This document shows, one piece after another, positions 35,879 through 44,219 of a DNA stretch of 64,000 bases. This DNA is from Streptomyces violaceusniger. Its GTDB lineage: Bacteria > Actinomycetota > Actinomycetes > Streptomycetales > Streptomycetaceae. How positions within the stretch are numbered: position 1 is the first letter of the stretch; every line of letters begins with the position of its first letter. Location of the stretch: the NCBI GenBank assembly GCA_005405945.1, contig BJHW01000001.1, forward strand, positions 5,270,001-5,334,000. Reading direction: 5' to 3'. The position numbers and the translations under genes were made by a program. The notes under the pieces are model-generated. The model had not been told where the DNA came from. It searched no databases and saw nothing but the letters and a program-made list of their open reading frames with translations.

Positions 35879-37336
35879 ATGGCCACCGCCTACGTTCTCC
35901 CGATCAAGACCGCTGCCGCGCTCTTCCCGCTGCTGGCGCTCTTACTGTTGCTGCCGACAGCCGTCGTCCTGTACCGCCGTCACGGCGTGATGTCCCGGGG
36001 GCGGGCGCTGTCGCTGTACGGCTTCCTCTACTACTCGCTCACGGCCTTCTGCATGACGATCGTGCCGCTGCCGAAGCAGACCGCCGATATGTGCCAGCGG
36101 TTCGCGATGGTGGCCCATCCGCAGTGGATGCCCGGGAACACCTTCAGAGACATCTGGAAGGAAGCGGACCACAAGGTCGGGCTCAACGCGCTGGTCCTCC
36201 AGAACCCCGCCGTGGCCGGAACCGTCTTCAACCTGCTGCTGCTCCTGCCGCTCGGCGTCTTCCTGCGCTATCACTTCCGGCGCTCGCTCCGCGCCACCGC
36301 CGCGATCGGCTTCGCGGTCTCGCTGTCCTTCGAGCTGACGCAGTGGACCGGGGTGTGGGGCCTCTACACCTGCCCGTACCGGCTCTTCGACGTGGACGAC
36401 CTGATCGTCAACACGGCGGGGGCGATGGCCGGTTGGCTGCTGACCGGGCCGGTCGCGCGGATGCTGCCCACGTTGGAGACGCTGGACGGGCGGGCGCTGG
36501 CGGCGCGGCCGGTTCCGTTCGGGCGGCGGCTGACGGCGCTGGTCGTGGATGTGGCCGGATATGTCGTCGCCTCGGTGTTCACCGCCGCCGTGATGACCTA
36601 TCAGGGCGGGTCGGCCCCCACCTGGATGCTGGTGGGGATCTTCGTGGCCTGGTTCGTGCTGCTGCCGCTGGCGACCGGGGCGACACCCGGAAAGCGGCTG
36701 TTGCTGCTGAAGCTGGTGGCGGACGACGGCGGTCCGCTGGTGCCCTGGCGGCTGGCCCTGCGGGCGCTGCTGATCGGGGCGCTGGTGATGCCGTTCCTGG
36801 CGGGGCTGTTCCTGGCCGCGCTGACGCTGCTGAACGAGCCGTATCCGTCCGGCCTGTTCGCCACCGTCCGCGACTCGGGCACGCAGGGCGCGGCGGCGGT
36901 CCTCATGGCGCTGAGCCCCGTTCAGCTGCTGGCGGTGCTGGTCGGGTTCTCGCTGACGGTGGTCTGCGTACGGAAGACGCTGCGGCACCCGGACCGACTG
37001 GCCCCGCACGACCGCATCTCGGGCATCCGCAACGCGACACTGCCGCACAGGCGGGCGGCGCGGGCGGCTGCACGGACGGGGGACGGGACGGCTGCTGGGG
37101 CGGCTGCTGGGGCGGCTGCTGGGACGGCTGATGGGACGGCTGATGGGACGGCTGATGGGCGCGTTGACCGGCCTACTGGCCCGCTCGCTGACCGGCCCGC
37201 TCCGGTCGCGGTGGCGCGGGCGGCCGAGGGCGCACCGGCGGCCGCGCCCGGCCGTCCGGTGGCCACCATGGCCACCATGGCCACCACCGGTCCGGGTCCG
37301 GCGGAGACTCGGCGGTCAGCCGCCAACTCCCGCTGA
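35879..37336 (+). CDS. VanZ-like and RDD-domain membrane protein
   Basis: About 485 residues; ATG 35879 is preferred over GTG 35873 because it lies 7 nt behind the -10 box. The VanZ region (about 1-185) has ELTQWTGVWGLYTCPYRLFDVDDLIVNT, shortened here to its core WTGVW...FDVDDLIVNT. The RDD region (about 200-370) includes PGKRLLLLKLV. A TTA codon (35942-35944) implies bldA-dependent translation. The C-terminal 110 residues are Ala/Gly-rich repeats and may partly be out of frame. The function is unknown; VanZ relatives affect glycopeptide tolerance. Confidence 0.85.
   Translation: MATAYVLPIKTAAALFPLLALLLLLPTAVVLYRRHGVMSRGRALSLYGFLYYSLTAFCMTIVPLPKQTADMCQRFAMVAHPQWMPGNTFRDIWKEADHKVGLNALVLQNPAVAGTVFNLLLLLPLGVFLRYHFRRSLRATAAIGFAVSLSFELTQWTGVWGLYTCPYRLFDVDDLIVNTAGAMAGWLLTGPVARMLPTLETLDGRALAARPVPFGRRLTALVVDVAGYVVASVFTAAVMTYQGGSAPTWMLVGIFVAWFVLLPLATGATPGKRLLLLKLVADDGGPLVPWRLALRALLIGALVMPFLAGLFLAALTLLNEPYPSGLFATVRDSGTQGAAAVLMALSPVQLLAVLVGFSLTVVCVRKTLRHPDRLAPHDRISGIRNATLPHRRAARAAARTGDGTAAGAAAGAAAGTADGTADGTADGRVDRPTGPLADRPAPVAVARAAEGAPAAAPGRPVATMATMATTGPGPAETRRSAANSR
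37085..37156 (+). repeat. Six 12-bp tandem repeats in the VanZ/RDD gene
   Basis: Units GGGACGGCTGCT or GGGGCGGCTGCT (three) and GGGACGGCTGAT (three), without interruption. The period is a multiple of three, so the frame is kept. They encode Ala/Gly/Thr-rich tail sequence (TAAGAAAGAAAGTADGTADG). Confidence 0.75.
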
Positions 37337-37383
37337 CGCACAGCGTGCTGATGGCGGATCGGCGGCGAGCCGGCCGCAGCCGA

Positions 37384-39078
37384 TCAGGCGCGGGTCGAGG
37401 CGAGCTCCACGACGGTGACGTCCGGGGGCGCCCCGACCCGTACCGGCGGACCCCAGGCGCCCGCGCCCCGGGTCACATAGAGCTGGGTGTCGCCGTACCG
37501 GTCGAGCCCGGCGGCGGTGGGGTTGGCGAGCTCGGCCACATAGGTGCCGGGCCACAGCTGACCGCCATGGGTGTGGCCGGAGAGCTGGAGATCGACGCCC
37601 GCCTTCACCGCGTCGTGGATCACCACCGGCTGATGGGCGAGCAGCACGGAGGCGCGTGAGCGGTCGCGGTCCCCGAGCGCCTTACCGAAGTCGGGGCCCT
37701 GGCCCTCGCTCTCGCCCGCGACGTCGTTCACCCCGGCGAGATCGAAGCCGGGCAGCTCGGTGCGCTCGTTCTCCAGGGGACGCAGGCCCAGCTCGCGCAC
37801 GTGGTCCACCCACTCGGCGGCGCCCGAGTAGTACTCGTGGTTGCCGGTGACGAAGTAGCTGCCGTGGCGGGCGGTCAGCCCGCGCAGCGGCTCGGCGGCG
37901 GGGCCGAGGTCGGCCACGCTGCCGTCCACGAGGTCGCCGACGACGGCGACGAGGTCGGCGTTGGTGCGGTTGACCGCCTCGACCACCCGCCGGGTGTGGT
38001 CGCGGCCCAGGATCGGCCCGAGGTGGATGTCGCTGACGACGGCGATACGGAAGCCGTGCGCTCCGCGCGGCAGCTTGGCGAGCGGCACGGTGATCCGCTT
38101 GACCCGCGGCCCACGCAACACGGTGTACGTCCCGTACCCCACCGTCCCGGCCGCCACGGCGGTGGCCCCGACGGCCACGGCCCGCGCGACGAAGAGCCGA
38201 CGAGAGGAGGCGGGGGCCGAGTCCTCCGGGTCGGCCGCGTCGCCCTTGGCGGCATCGACGGCGCCCGCAGCGGCCTCGGCCGCCCCGCCGTCCGCGAAGG
38301 CCGGGGGCGCCGCGCCTACCGGGCCCGCCACGCCGTCCGTGGCGGCCGCCTGCGCGGTGGGCTCCTCAGCGGCCTCGGCCGCTGTAGGCGCAGCCGCCTC
38401 GGCCGCCTGGACCTCGGCTGCCGAGGCGGCTGCGGCGACCTTGACCGCCCCGGCCGTGGCGGGCCCCGCCGCCCCAGCCGACGCCTTGACGGCCCCGTCG
38501 GCGACGGCCTCGGCTTTGCTCACCACAGCCGCGCCCACGCCATCTCCGGCCGCTGGGCCCGCGCCGCCTTCGGCCGCCGCGCCCTCGCGGCCGCCCGTGC
38601 CGACGGCCGCCGCAGCGGGAGCGGGCACGGCGGCGCCGCTGTCGTCGGCGAACGCCGTCGGCGCCCCGCCGGGTGCCGCCGGTCCGGCGGTCGTTGTCCG
38701 CCCAGCGGTAGCCGCCTTCGCGGCCGCTCCCGGGCCACTGGTCGACCGCATATCAGCGGACCTGCTCAGCCAGGCGCGCAGCAGGGGGCGTACCGCCTCA
38801 CCGACCAGCAGGGCCAGGGTCAGGTACAGGAGCAGCGCGAGCCAGAGGTAGCCCGGCCAGGCGAGGGCGCGCTGGAGGGGGAAGGGCGCGCCCGCGCGGC
38901 CCGCGACCAGCGCGCCGACGCTGATCAGCGGCAGCGCGAAGGCCGCCGCCGTGCCCGTACGGCGCGCCCATCCCCCGCGCGCCGTCGTATCGCGGACGAG
39001 CCGCCGCCACACATACCAGTGGACGCCGGTCAGCAGACCGACGACGACCAGTGCGATCAGGACGTAGAGCACGACCAT
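37384..39078 (-). CDS. Membrane metallophosphoesterase with a long Ala-rich insert
   Basis: 564 residues. Four N-terminal membrane helices (about 1-105) are followed by an Ala/Gly-rich low-complexity region of about 190 residues, another helix (FVARAVAVGATAVAAGTVGY), and the calcineurin-like domain with VSDIHLGP, VVGDLVDG, GNHEYY and SGHTHGGQLW. Metal ligands Asp, His, Asn and the GHTH motif are all present. YkuE-like enzymes of this kind hydrolyse phosphoesters at the membrane. The insert makes it longer than usual. Confidence 0.88.
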   Translation of the reverse strand: MVVLYVLIALVVVGLLTGVHWYVWRRLVRDTTARGGWARRTGTAAAFALPLISVGALVAGRAGAPFPLQRALAWPGYLWLALLLYLTLALLVGEAVRPLLRAWLSRSADMRSTSGPGAAAKAATAGRTTTAGPAAPGGAPTAFADDSGAAVPAPAAAAVGTGGREGAAAEGGAGPAAGDGVGAAVVSKAEAVADGAVKASAGAAGPATAGAVKVAAAASAAEVQAAEAAAPTAAEAAEEPTAQAAATDGVAGPVGAAPPAFADGGAAEAAAGAVDAAKGDAADPEDSAPASSRRLFVARAVAVGATAVAAGTVGYGTYTVLRGPRVKRITVPLAKLPRGAHGFRIAVVSDIHLGPILGRDHTRRVVEAVNRTNADLVAVVGDLVDGSVADLGPAAEPLRGLTARHGSYFVTGNHEYYSGAAEWVDHVRELGLRPLENERTELPGFDLAGVNDVAGESEGQGPDFGKALGDRDRSRASVLLAHQPVVIHDAVKAGVDLQLSGHTHGGQLWPGTYVAELANPTAAGLDRYGDTQLYVTRGAGAWGPPVRVGAPPDVTVVELASTRA

Positions 39079-39147
39079 CCCGGGTCCCCTCCCCTAGCGA
39101 CTACGCGACTACCTGCCACGGCTGCCTGCCGCAGCTGCCTGGAACGG

Positions 39148-39399
39148 CTACTCGGAGGCATCGTTCCGGCGCAGAGCGCGTACGCCACGCAACCCGATCA
39201 CCCCGATCGCCGTCCCCAAGAGAAACGAGGTGATCGCGAGCAGCAGATGCACCCAAAAGTACGCGGTGGGGTCACCGGAGTCGTCGAAGGCGAGTCCGCT
39301 GGCGTCCTTCCACAAATTTTTGACAAAGGTGAACCAGATGACCCAGCTCCAGACCCCGAAGGCGAGCAGGAACCAGGACACGGGGCGGCTGAGCTTCAT
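39148..39399 (-). CDS. SCO4848-type small membrane protein
   Basis: 83 residues from ATG 39399 behind a TGGAGA site. MKLSRPVSWFLLAFGVWSWV forms the first helix, FWVHLLLAITSFLLGTAIGV the second, with an acidic loop (DDSGDPTAY) between. The family is restricted to actinobacteria and has no known role. It is divergent from the carboxypeptidase gene. Confidence 0.8.
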   Translation of the reverse strand: MKLSRPVSWFLLAFGVWSWVIWFTFVKNLWKDASGLAFDDSGDPTAYFWVHLLLAITSFLLGTAIGVIGLRGVRALRRNDASE

Positions 39400-39505
39400 G
39401 GTCTCCAGTATGGGCACGGCCTCCCATACCTCCACGCGGGGGTATGCCGTCAATACATCGGCGCTGCTGTCGCTCTCCTCAGCGACGCCAGGTACGTTCA
39501 CCTTC

Positions 39506-40858
39506 GTGCCCACACCTTCCTTCACCAGCACTCACGTCCGACGCAGCACCCGTAAGAGCACGGGCAAGAGCACCAGCAAGAGCACCGACAAGATCTCCGG
39601 CAAGGGCCGCACCCCCGCCCGCCGCGCCGCGGCGCCGCTGGCCGCCACCGCCGCCGCCCTCCTGCTGTGCGGCCCGCTCGCCGCCGCCCCGGCGCACGCC
39701 GCCGACCAGCCGGGTGGCTCCACGGACGCGGTCAAGCCGCCCGCGCACATGTCCACGCTGGGCGGGAAGCGGCTCGGCCGCCCCGACACCCAGGTGGACC
39801 CGAAGCCGGGCGCGCCCGCGCTGCCCAAGGGGCTCAGCGGGAAGTCGTGGCTGGTGGCCGACGCCGAGTCGGGCGATGTGCTCGCCTCGCACAACGCCCA
39901 CTGGCAGCTGCCGCCCGCGTCCACGCTGAAGATGCTCTTCGCGGACACGCTGCTGCCGAAGATGCCGAAGACGAAGACCCACAAGGTGCGGCTCTCCGAC
40001 CTGGAGGGGATGGGCGAGGGCAGCAGCCTGGTCGGGGTCAAGGAGAACTACACCTACTCGGTCCACGACCTGTGGCTCGGCGTCTTCCTGCGCTCGGGGA
40101 ACGACGCGGTGCACGTGCTGTCGGCCATGAACGGCGGGGTCCCGGAGACCGTAAGGGAGATGCAGGCACACGCGAAGTACCTCAACGCCCGGGACACCCA
40201 TGTGGTCACCCCGGACGGCTACGACGAGAAGGGCCAGGTCAGCAGCGCGTACGACCTGACACTCTTCGCCCGCTCGGGGCTGCAGAAGGCGGATTTCCGG
40301 GAGTACTGCTCGACGGCGACGGCGCAGTTCCCCGGTGTGTTCGAGAAGGACAAGAAGGGCAAGAAGACCCGCTCCAGCTTCGGCATCCAGAACACCAACC
40401 GGCTGCTGACCGGCCTCGGCGTCGAGCCCTACAAGGGCATCGCGGGGGTCAAGAACGGCAACACCACGAACGCGGGCGCCACCTTCACCGGGGTCGCCCA
40501 GCGCGGCGACCGGGTGCTGCTGGTCACCGTCATGAATCCGCAGCAGAAGGAGCCGAACGAGGTCTACAAGGAGACCGCGAAGCTCTTCGACTGGGGGTTC
40601 GAGGCGTCGGGCTCGGTGAATCCGGTCGGCACCCTCGTCCGGCCGGGCGCGGCGGGCGCCAACCACCCCTCGGCCGGTGCCGACGACGGCCATAAGCACG
40701 CCCAGGCGTCCGTCTCGACGGACAACGGAAGCTCGGGCGGCATGTGGACCGCGGTGGGCATCACGGGCGGCTCGCTGGCCCTGCTGGGCGCGGTGGCCTT
40801 CGGGGTGCACCGCCGCTGGCCGCTCCCGGAGCTGGTGCGCCGCCGCTCACGCGACTGA
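39506..40858 (+). CDS. D-alanyl-D-alanine carboxypeptidase (peptidase S11)
   Basis: About 450 residues from GTG 39506; the open frame extends back to 39230 but that part overlaps the divergent gene. A Ser/Thr/Lys-rich N-terminus precedes a signal helix (ATAAALLLCGPLAAAPAHA). The active-site Ser-Lys is in PASTLKML and the SxN motif is SGN in FLRSGNDAVH. The usual KTG is KNG (IAGVKNGNTTNAG). A C-terminal membrane helix and basic end (RRWPLPELVRRRSRD) anchor it. It trims peptidoglycan stem peptides. Confidence 0.88.
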   Translation: MPTPSFTSTHVRRSTRKSTGKSTSKSTDKISGKGRTPARRAAAPLAATAAALLLCGPLAAAPAHAADQPGGSTDAVKPPAHMSTLGGKRLGRPDTQVDPKPGAPALPKGLSGKSWLVADAESGDVLASHNAHWQLPPASTLKMLFADTLLPKMPKTKTHKVRLSDLEGMGEGSSLVGVKENYTYSVHDLWLGVFLRSGNDAVHVLSAMNGGVPETVREMQAHAKYLNARDTHVVTPDGYDEKGQVSSAYDLTLFARSGLQKADFREYCSTATAQFPGVFEKDKKGKKTRSSFGIQNTNRLLTGLGVEPYKGIAGVKNGNTTNAGATFTGVAQRGDRVLLVTVMNPQQKEPNEVYKETAKLFDWGFEASGSVNPVGTLVRPGAAGANHPSAGADDGHKHAQASVSTDNGSSGGMWTAVGITGGSLALLGAVAFGVHRRWPLPELVRRRSRD

Positions 40859-40880
40859 GCGGAAGCCCTCACGGCCGGCC

Positions 40881-40970
40881 GTGGCCGCCTTACTGCCGCC
40901 ATGACTGCCTTACGTCGCCGTGGCCGCCTTACGGTCGCCATGGCCGCCGTGGCGCCTTACGGTCGCCGCC
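40881..40970. repeat. Imperfect repeat between two convergent genes
   Basis: TGGCCGCCTTAC(GG)TCGCC recurs three to four times with changing spacing in the 120 bp between the carboxypeptidase and YihY/BrkB-type stop codons. On the minus strand each copy carries TAA. Confidence 0.5.
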
Positions 40971-40978
40971 GTCCGTCG

Positions 40979-41989
40979 TCACGCCGCCGCCGGCGGGCCT
41001 TCCGGCCCGCTGGCGCGGGGCTTCTCGACGACCTCCGGCTCGGGCGGTCCGGACGGCTCCGACGGCCCGGACGGCTCCGACGGCTGGGCCTTGTCCGCCT
41101 CGGCCGCCCATGCCGCCTCGTGCTCGGCCTGGGCGGCGGGCGGGGTGGCGGTCCAGGCGGCGCAGTACAGCGTGAGCTTCGCGGTGAAGTTGATCCACAG
41201 CAGCAGCGCGATGGGCACCCCGAACGCCCCGTACATGCTCTTGGCCGCCACGTCCTTCAGATAGCTGCTGAGCAGCAGCTTGAGCAGTTCGAAGCCGATC
41301 GCCCCGATGAGCGCGGCGACCACGACCGTATGGCGGGGCGGCTCCACGCCGGGGAGCCAGGTCAGCACGTAGCACAGCAGCAGGAAGTCGGCGCCGACGG
41401 CGATGAGGAACGCGGCGATCCGCAGCAGCCAGCCGCCGACCCCGTTCTCGGGGATGCCGATGAGCCGGGCGACCCGGCCCACGGCGGTGGCGGCCAGGGC
41501 GGACACGGCGAACGACACGAGCGCCACCCCGCCCAGCCCGATCAGTACGAACGCGTCCTTGGCCTTGCGCACCAGCGGATTGCCGGGGTCCTCCTCCAGC
41601 TCCCACACGGCGCGCAGGCACTCGCGCAGCGAGCCCACCCAGCTGATGCCGGTGAACAGCAGCAGGGCGCCCGCGACGACCCCGATCGTGCCGGCGTTCT
41701 GGACGAGCGCGCCCAGGTCGAGCTGGCCGGAGATGCCGGGGATCTGCTGGGCGAGCTTCTTCTGGAGCTGCGCCATCTGCGACTGGGTGAGCGTCGCCGC
41801 GCCGATCGCCGCGCCGACGGCGACGAGCGGGAAGAAGGCGATGAAGCTGGTGAACGTGATCGCGGCGGCGAGCCGGGTCCAGTGGACGCGGTCGAGCCGT
41901 TCGTACGTACGCCAGGCGTGGGTGCGCATCAGCCGGGCCAGGGCGGGGCCGACGACAGGCAGCCGGTTCAACCATTCCATGATCAGCAA
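40979..41989 (-). CDS. YihY/BrkB-family inner membrane protein
   Basis: 336 residues with six predicted helices. Family blocks are AITFTSFIAFFPLVAVGAAI, a helix near GISWVGSLRECLRAVWELEE, then VLTWLPGVEPPRHTVVVAAL and IALLLWINFTAKLTLYCAA. The cytoplasmic C-terminus is Pro/Glu/Ser-rich (PSEPSGPSEPSGPPEPE). The function is unsettled; the family was once called RNase BN. The start MLIMEWLNRLP has weak ribosome-binding support. Confidence 0.9.
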   Translation of the reverse strand: MLIMEWLNRLPVVGPALARLMRTHAWRTYERLDRVHWTRLAAAITFTSFIAFFPLVAVGAAIGAATLTQSQMAQLQKKLAQQIPGISGQLDLGALVQNAGTIGVVAGALLLFTGISWVGSLRECLRAVWELEEDPGNPLVRKAKDAFVLIGLGGVALVSFAVSALAATAVGRVARLIGIPENGVGGWLLRIAAFLIAVGADFLLLCYVLTWLPGVEPPRHTVVVAALIGAIGFELLKLLLSSYLKDVAAKSMYGAFGVPIALLLWINFTAKLTLYCAAWTATPPAAQAEHEAAWAAEADKAQPSEPSGPSEPSGPPEPEVVEKPRASGPEGPPAAA

Positions 41990-42325
41990 CTACCCCTCTG
42001 CGCGTTGTCACTCCTCGGCGCGCCGGGCGCGCGGTTTGGATATCCGGGTTCCCCGGACCGGCGCTCCCCTCATCACTCTTTTCGGTGAGGGCGTGCATAC
42101 GGACGCACAATCACTCCATATGCCCCGGATCGTGGGGATACGTTCCCCCCATGCGGCACGCCGCCTGCTGCCCCGCGCCGTGTCCCGCCGACTGCCGATC
42201 CGAGTGGGCCCCGAAGGGCGCGGGCTGTGGCGATGTGCGGCTCCGCCGCGCGGGCGCGACCAGCCACGACGGGCCCGCGGATGACTGACGCACCGGAACC
42301 CCGGCGGAGCGCTCCGGCGGAGCGC
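41990..42325. other. Gap with one REP-like copy
   Basis: About 336 bp without a supported gene. On the minus strand around 42220-42290 lies GTCGTGGCTGGT...GCGGCGGAGCCGCACATCG-CACAGCC, closely related to the element at 8908-8980. The stretch before it (42060-42170) is less GC-rich and could hold a promoter, but none is convincing. Confidence 0.4.
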
Positions 42326-42925
42326 TCAGTGGGAGGGCGCCGCCGGGCGCGAGAGATCGGCCTGACGGGGCACCATGGGCGGGGCACCGCCCGGCCGTTC
42401 ATCCGCCCCGAAGGGGTATTCGCGGTCCAGCCGCCAGACCCCGTCCGCCCCCTGTTCGTACAGCGCGAAGCCGGTGATCGTCCAGACGGCCTCATACTCC
42501 TTGAGCTCCACGAACGCCCGGTCCATCGCCTCCTCGTCGATGCCGTGCGCGACCGTGACATGGGGGTGGTACGGGAACTGCAGCTCACGCGCGCACGGCC
42601 CGGACTCCGCCCGGATCCGCTCCTGGAGCACCGCGCACTCCTCCGCGCCCTCGACGATCCTGACGAAGACCACCGGCGAGAGCGGCCGGAAGGTGCCGGT
42701 GCCCTCCAGCCGCATCGGGAACGGCCGCCCCTCGGCCGCGACCCGCGCCAGATGGTCCTCCACGGCGGGCAGCGCCGAGGCGTCGACCTCGGTCGGCGGC
42801 AGAAGGGTGACATGCGTGGGGATGCCATGGGCGGCCGGGTCCCCGAAGCCCGCGCGCCGCTCCTGGAGGAAGCTGCCGTACGGCTCCGGGACCGCGATCG
42901 AAACGCCGAGCGTTACGGTCCCCAC
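42326..42925 (-). CDS. 2'-5' RNA ligase family protein
   Basis: 199 residues from GTG 42925. Two HxT motifs characterise the 2H phosphoesterase fold: HVTLLPPTEV (about residue 39) and HPHVTVAHGID (about residue 120). Members act on cyclic phosphates or 2'-5' linkages in RNA or nucleotides, and the true substrate here is open. It stands alone upstream of trpS in the same direction, about 230 bp apart. Confidence 0.88.
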   Translation of the reverse strand: MGTVTLGVSIAVPEPYGSFLQERRAGFGDPAAHGIPTHVTLLPPTEVDASALPAVEDHLARVAAEGRPFPMRLEGTGTFRPLSPVVFVRIVEGAEECAVLQERIRAESGPCARELQFPYHPHVTVAHGIDEEAMDRAFVELKEYEAVWTITGFALYEQGADGVWRLDREYPFGADERPGGAPPMVPRQADLSRPAAPSH

Positions 42926-43044
42926 TGCGTTCTCCCTCCTGGCCCTCCCGGGCTGCTGGGTTCTGGCCGCTGCACCCGTGTCAGTGTGGCGGCTGCGCCG
43001 CCTTCGCGGCTAGATTCCTCGGTCCTTCGGCACACCCGTCCAAA

Positions 43045-43064
43045 GGCCCCCTGGTCAGGGGGCC
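43045..43064 (-). terminator. Terminator downstream of trpS
   Basis: GGCCCCCTG-GT-CAGGGGGCC is a perfect 9-bp stem. On the minus strand it is followed by TTTGG. It lies 95 bp after the trpS stop codon. Confidence 0.6.
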
Positions 43065-43159
43065 GGACCGGTGTGTTCCGCTGTCCGCGCGTCCGTATGG
43101 GTACGTGCGCGGGGCGCTCCGTGCTCACCGGGCGGTGGGCACGGCGCTCGGCGTGCCGC

Positions 43160-44173
43160 TCAGCGCACCGCGGGCAGGAAGCCCACCTTGTCGTAGGCGT
43201 CGGCCAGCGTCTCGGCGGCGACGGCCCGGGCCTTGTCGGCGCCCTTGGCCAGGATTCCGTCCAACGTCGCCGGGTCGCCCAGGTATTCCTGGGTCCGCTC
43301 GCGGAACGGCGTGACCCACTCGACCAGCACCTCGGAGAGGTCGGTCTTGAGCGCGCCGTAGCCCTTGCCCTCGTAGCGGCGCTCCAACTCCGCGATGGCG
43401 GTGCCGGTCAGGGTGGAGTAGATGGTCAGCAGATTGCTGACGCCCGGCTTCTTCTCCTCGTCGAAGCGGATCTCCGTCTCGAGGTCGGTCACCGCGCTCT
43501 TGATCTTCTTCGCCGAGACCTTGGGTTCGTCGAGGAGGCTGACGATGCCCTTCGGCGTGGACGCCGACTTGCTCATCTTGACCGTCGGGTCCTGGAGGTC
43601 GTAGATCTTCCCCGTCTCCTTGACGATGTACGGCTCGGGGACGGTGAAGGTCTCGCCGAAGCGGCCGTTGAAGCGGTCGGCCAGATCGCGGGTGAGCTCG
43701 ATGTGCTGGCGCTGGTCCTCGCCGACGGGGACGTGGTTGGCCTGGTAGAGCAGGATGTCCGCGACCTGGAGGATCGGGTAGGTGAAGAGGCCGACGGTGG
43801 CACGGTCGGCGCCGTGCTTGGCCGACTTGTCCTTGAACTGCGTCATCCGGGACGCCTCGCCGAAGCCGGTGAGACAGTTCATCACCCAGCCGAGCTGGGC
43901 GTGCTCGGGCACATGGCTCTGGATGAAGAGCGTGCAGCGGTCCGGGTCCAGACCGGAGGCGAGCAGCTGTGCGGCGGCGAGCCGGCTGTTGGCGCGCAGC
44001 TCCGCCGGATCCTGCGGCACGGTGATCGCGTGCAGGTCGACCACGGTGTAGAACGCGTCGTGGGTCTCCTGCAGCGCGACGTACTGCCGGATCGCGCCGA
44101 GGTAGTTGCCGAGGTGGAAGGAACCTGCGGTGGGCTGGATACCGGAGAGCGCACGGGGACGATCGAGGGCCAT
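43160..44173 (-). CDS. trpS: Tryptophan--tRNA ligase
   Basis: 337 residues from ATG 44173; ATG 44182 is possible. The class I HIGH-type motif is FHLGNYLGA and the KMSKS loop is VKMSKSAS. Other family blocks are VDLHAITVPQD and VGEDQRQHIELTRDLA. It charges tRNA-Trp. Some Streptomyces carry a second, antibiotic-resistant TrpRS, and nothing here marks this one as special. It is divergent from the ECF sigma gene with 46 bp between starts. Confidence 0.96.
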   Translation of the reverse strand: MALDRPRALSGIQPTAGSFHLGNYLGAIRQYVALQETHDAFYTVVDLHAITVPQDPAELRANSRLAAAQLLASGLDPDRCTLFIQSHVPEHAQLGWVMNCLTGFGEASRMTQFKDKSAKHGADRATVGLFTYPILQVADILLYQANHVPVGEDQRQHIELTRDLADRFNGRFGETFTVPEPYIVKETGKIYDLQDPTVKMSKSASTPKGIVSLLDEPKVSAKKIKSAVTDLETEIRFDEEKKPGVSNLLTIYSTLTGTAIAELERRYEGKGYGALKTDLSEVLVEWVTPFRERTQEYLGDPATLDGILAKGADKARAVAAETLADAYDKVGFLPAVR

Positions 44174-44219
44174 GCCACCCATTCTCTCAGGTGTGGAACC
44201 AGACTCCGTCCGCCGGTGT

